A stretch of DNA of 64,000 bases, from assembly GCF_032362555.1 (NCBI RefSeq), contig NC_083532.1, positions 1,377,001 to 1,441,000 of the forward strand. The letters run 5' to 3'. Origin of the DNA: Amyelois transitella (lineage: Eukaryota; Arthropoda; Insecta; Lepidoptera; Pyralidae). Under the pieces are notes generated by a model, which ran no database searches, was not told the origin of the DNA, and worked only from the letters and a program-made list of their open reading frames with translations. Shown one piece after another: positions 63,201 through 64,000 of this stretch. Made by a program: the position numbers and the translations under genes. Position 1 is the stretch's first letter. The number at the start of each line of letters is the position of its first letter.

Positions 63201-64000
63201 ATTGGATTTGATTGTATTGGACTCACATTTGGTACATTTGAAATTAAATTTGACTTTACTAATGAGTTTTGTACAGGAGAAATACCATTATTAATTATAT
63301 TTGGTTGCCTTACGTTTGCTAAATTAGGACCTGAATTTCCTTCTAATATAGCGCTTTGTGAAGGAAAAAGAACGCTTTTCATTGCATTGGACTGTGATAG
63401 TCTTGCGTTTGCTAGATTTTGACCTAAATTTGACTCCAATATCGTGTTTTCTGCAGGGGAAATGACATTGTTTATGTTAAACGATTGAACTGGTCTCACA
63501 TTTGAAGGTGTCATAAAATTCATATTTAAAGAATTCGTTTTAGATTCTTCGGTTTTTGATGATGCCAATTCATTTATAAGACTTGATTGAGCTACATTAG
63601 AAGTCTGGGGAGTCGCCAACTTGTCATTCTGCACATTCAATGAATGTTGCAATGCTGTTAACAAATTATTGTTTGTTCCTTTTGAATTGGCGATTGGATT
63701 AGATAATAGAGATTGAGAAGGTAAAGAATTGGCAACTGACAAACCTGACTGTGAAGCTGAAGTTTCTTTTACAGAATCGATATTCAATGAATTCTGTGTA
63801 AATTGAGATTTAGGTAATAATGATGATAATGACGGACTATTGACACCTGTAGGTATGTTAAATGTATTTCTAGAGTTCATTACCGAATCAGATTGACTTA
63901 AGATATCAGGAGTTCTAGATGCTAATTTAGATAATTGTGAAGTTGTATCGATGACTGAAGAAGTGATTGTATTCTTCGGTGATGTTGAAGCAGATGTTGG
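60266..64000 (-). CDS. Very long Asn/Ser/Pro/Leu-rich protein, C-terminal 1244 aa (5' end outside window)
   Basis: The minus frame is open from the right edge (PTSASTSPKNTITSS) to a stop at 60266, with no intron in 3.7 kb. A Met at 63880 is internal, because 40 open codons precede it. Composition is dominated by Asn, Ser, Leu, Pro and Ile, with few charged residues and very few cysteines. Residues 131-281 after that Met (63490-63038) are five imperfect ~31-residue repeats of the form INNV.SP.QN.LLESNLG.N.ANV...QSN. The last ~150 residues turn Pro-rich (YPPYIPTPSVNFPPIPPLFP) and finish with a charged, helical end (DARRLIEILLIASLLNNN, ETLIALMFAT). A compact non-repetitive C-terminus after a long low-complexity body recalls silk or other fibre proteins, but I do not recognise the protein. 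The ~300 bp to the convergent gene carries both poly(A) signals. Confidence 0.82.
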   Translation of the reverse strand, partial: PTSASTSPKNTITSSVIDTTSQLSKLASRTPDILSQSDSVMNSRNTFNIPTGVNSPSLSSLLPKSQFTQNSLNIDSVKETSASQSGLSVANSLPSQSLLSNPIANSKGTNNNLLTALQHSLNVQNDKLATPQTSNVAQSSLINELASSKTEESKTNSLNMNFMTPSNVRPVQSFNINNVISPAENTILESNLGQNLANARLSQSNAMKSVLFPSQSAILEGNSGPNLANVRQPNIINNGISPVQNSLVKSNLISNVPNVSPIQSNPINNVLSPAQNALLEAHLGPTVANVKPLQSNVINNVPTQNALIESNLGSYVANVPYTQVEQMTRPSQLNSLQYNLQNSLNVGSLMNTINNNIMKTSATQEKQGAIQNPAELSKDDVNDLLKYNKGKQINIPSNDMNAFPQNFGVTQSLINAQNMENLLQGTSKQAFLNNQSLNLPLNSRINNMSPIVQYNQATRSNNPNNSNIGSLLTNILPNKIPSNAKSEYLPSLTNLHKAATTQADKLDQIPKTINNDLVSNLNKNILLQQLNSNMNKNAVLNNNVYAKNDISNFVMQNDKRRQEVNEIEKYLAMQNPFSSKAALDTIQTSVPINSVASSNNANTLNNYPNDILQNKLQRKPNHDYSSILGNTQALEVQNSPEYLSRINNLPKIPPTLNAPFNPLLNINQNTPNAAYIGSCSNPASSYNDVILAENTVPKFVDNLPNNFALSQPNVVPSFNNLPKFPSPYSPGTISEFNSNPSVSNYAPPTIMSNSPQIKNLPMNNAGSSSFLQTINPNIELPSPDIKLGPNINSFPLLNNNVNFNNLQNNIFPNLVQQPNLISSLEELQLKPFSILPTPNPNLISNFNVLDNAIPETLYSLYPEHFENLNLISKLTSLPQISPLVQKDLGLGNLQFGANPQFPLNNNLVDVTGPYFNTNLSPLSPVSLNELYNSLYSPLINDIYANSLTRTEEKASDIQGILCNSIDTTESLESVIETLQMNPYPIPSITNLPNVFASNYLSLPQTLLYNKISPSNLVVPQIENLLSTTDLTKSIIDLGNDVARRMVDNLWAKKTKSAYPPVLYNPVLPVPSNLPTIAETIISAPKIQPPIIPAQSSSPAIIPPSVSPVLPPITESFREVTQSNPFLIPSLSNTIYQKEKPQSYLPPPFFPSDIPVFCPSVLPTPKINYPVYPPYIPTPSVNFPPIPPLFPPFPSIIETPVLKTGSGGQDARRLIEILLIASLLNNNECNDRGTLETLIALMFAT
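63038..63490 (-). repeat. Five ~31-codon repeats within the long ORF
   Basis: Unit starts (residues after the Met at 63880): about 131, 162, 193, 222, 253. Best-kept positions are SP.QN, ESNLG and ANV. Confidence 0.75.

Noticed and set aside
63878..63880. Met at 63880 as the start of the long minus protein
   Set aside because: Forty more codons stay open to the window edge with the same composition and no signal peptide follows this Met, so the start lies outside.

Overview
The window reads as nuclear DNA of a moth or butterfly. It is AT-rich and intron-rich, with TATA boxes, GT-AG introns and AATAAA signals. It is packed with interspersed repeats of lepidopteran type: short elements ending in CATA/TATG microsatellite tails, elements ending in CTAG with a 'cgcggacgaagtcgcggg' hairpin, and a tRNA-headed SINE. 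I cannot name the species. Most short open frames are reading frames inside repeat copies and are not genes.

Genes supported from the sequence: (1) a minus-strand signal-peptide exon at 18.4 kb with a likely 5'UTR exon at 21.2 kb, whose remaining exons I could not find; (2) a two-exon plus-strand gene at 27.1-28.0 kb for a 75-residue secreted Gly/Pro-rich peptide; (3) a six-exon minus-strand gene at 46.75-32.94 kb for a 219-residue secreted protein with 16 cysteines in the mature part, which I read as the ITG-like/prohormone-3 neuropeptide precursor; (4) and (5) a divergent pair of two-exon genes (50.95-49.96 kb minus, 52.74-53.68 kb plus) for about 160-residue secreted proteins with 25-29 % leucine; (6) a two-exon plus-strand gene (56.64-59.97 kb) for a 658-residue secreted Asn/Lys-rich protein; (7) convergent to it, the last 1244 codons of a very long Asn/Ser/Pro/Leu-rich protein (64.0-60.27 kb minus) that runs off the right edge.

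Layout: 1-27 kb is mostly repeats. 27-28 kb holds the Gly/Pro peptide gene. 29.9-31.1 kb holds a decayed pogo/Tigger-like DNA transposon. 31-33 kb is AT-rich and leads into the last exon of the ITG-like gene. 33-47 kb is that gene, with introns full of repeats. 50-64 kb is a cluster of four secreted-protein genes. Genes 2, 4, 5 and 6 share one plan: exon 1 has only 14-18 codons that make the signal peptide, a phase-0 intron follows, and exon 2 carries the rest. This plan, the TATA boxes and the odd compositions suggest tissue-specific secretory genes such as silk-gland, cuticle or egg-coat genes. That function is inference.

Repeat names used below. SINE-A: about 260 bp, from 'gtgtggttcccggcacc' to 'gacgtgattatatgtatgtatgt', dozens of copies. 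LINE-1: 5'-truncated 3' ends of a non-LTR element whose protein ends WFGHVERM...YPSGKEA. Hel-B, -F, -G, -H: Helitron-like, 5' TC and 3' CTAG. SINE-C: tRNA-headed. Rep-D: starts with a 'gcagtgcag'-type motif and carries GACGTCA. Rep-E: G+C-rich, containing 'acacaacatcgtctgtcgcg'. Rep-I: contains 'ggatccatggtcaaag'-type sequence. Rep-J: the 3' end of another retroelement, ending near 'caataaag'. Strand + for Helitrons means TC first and CTAG last.
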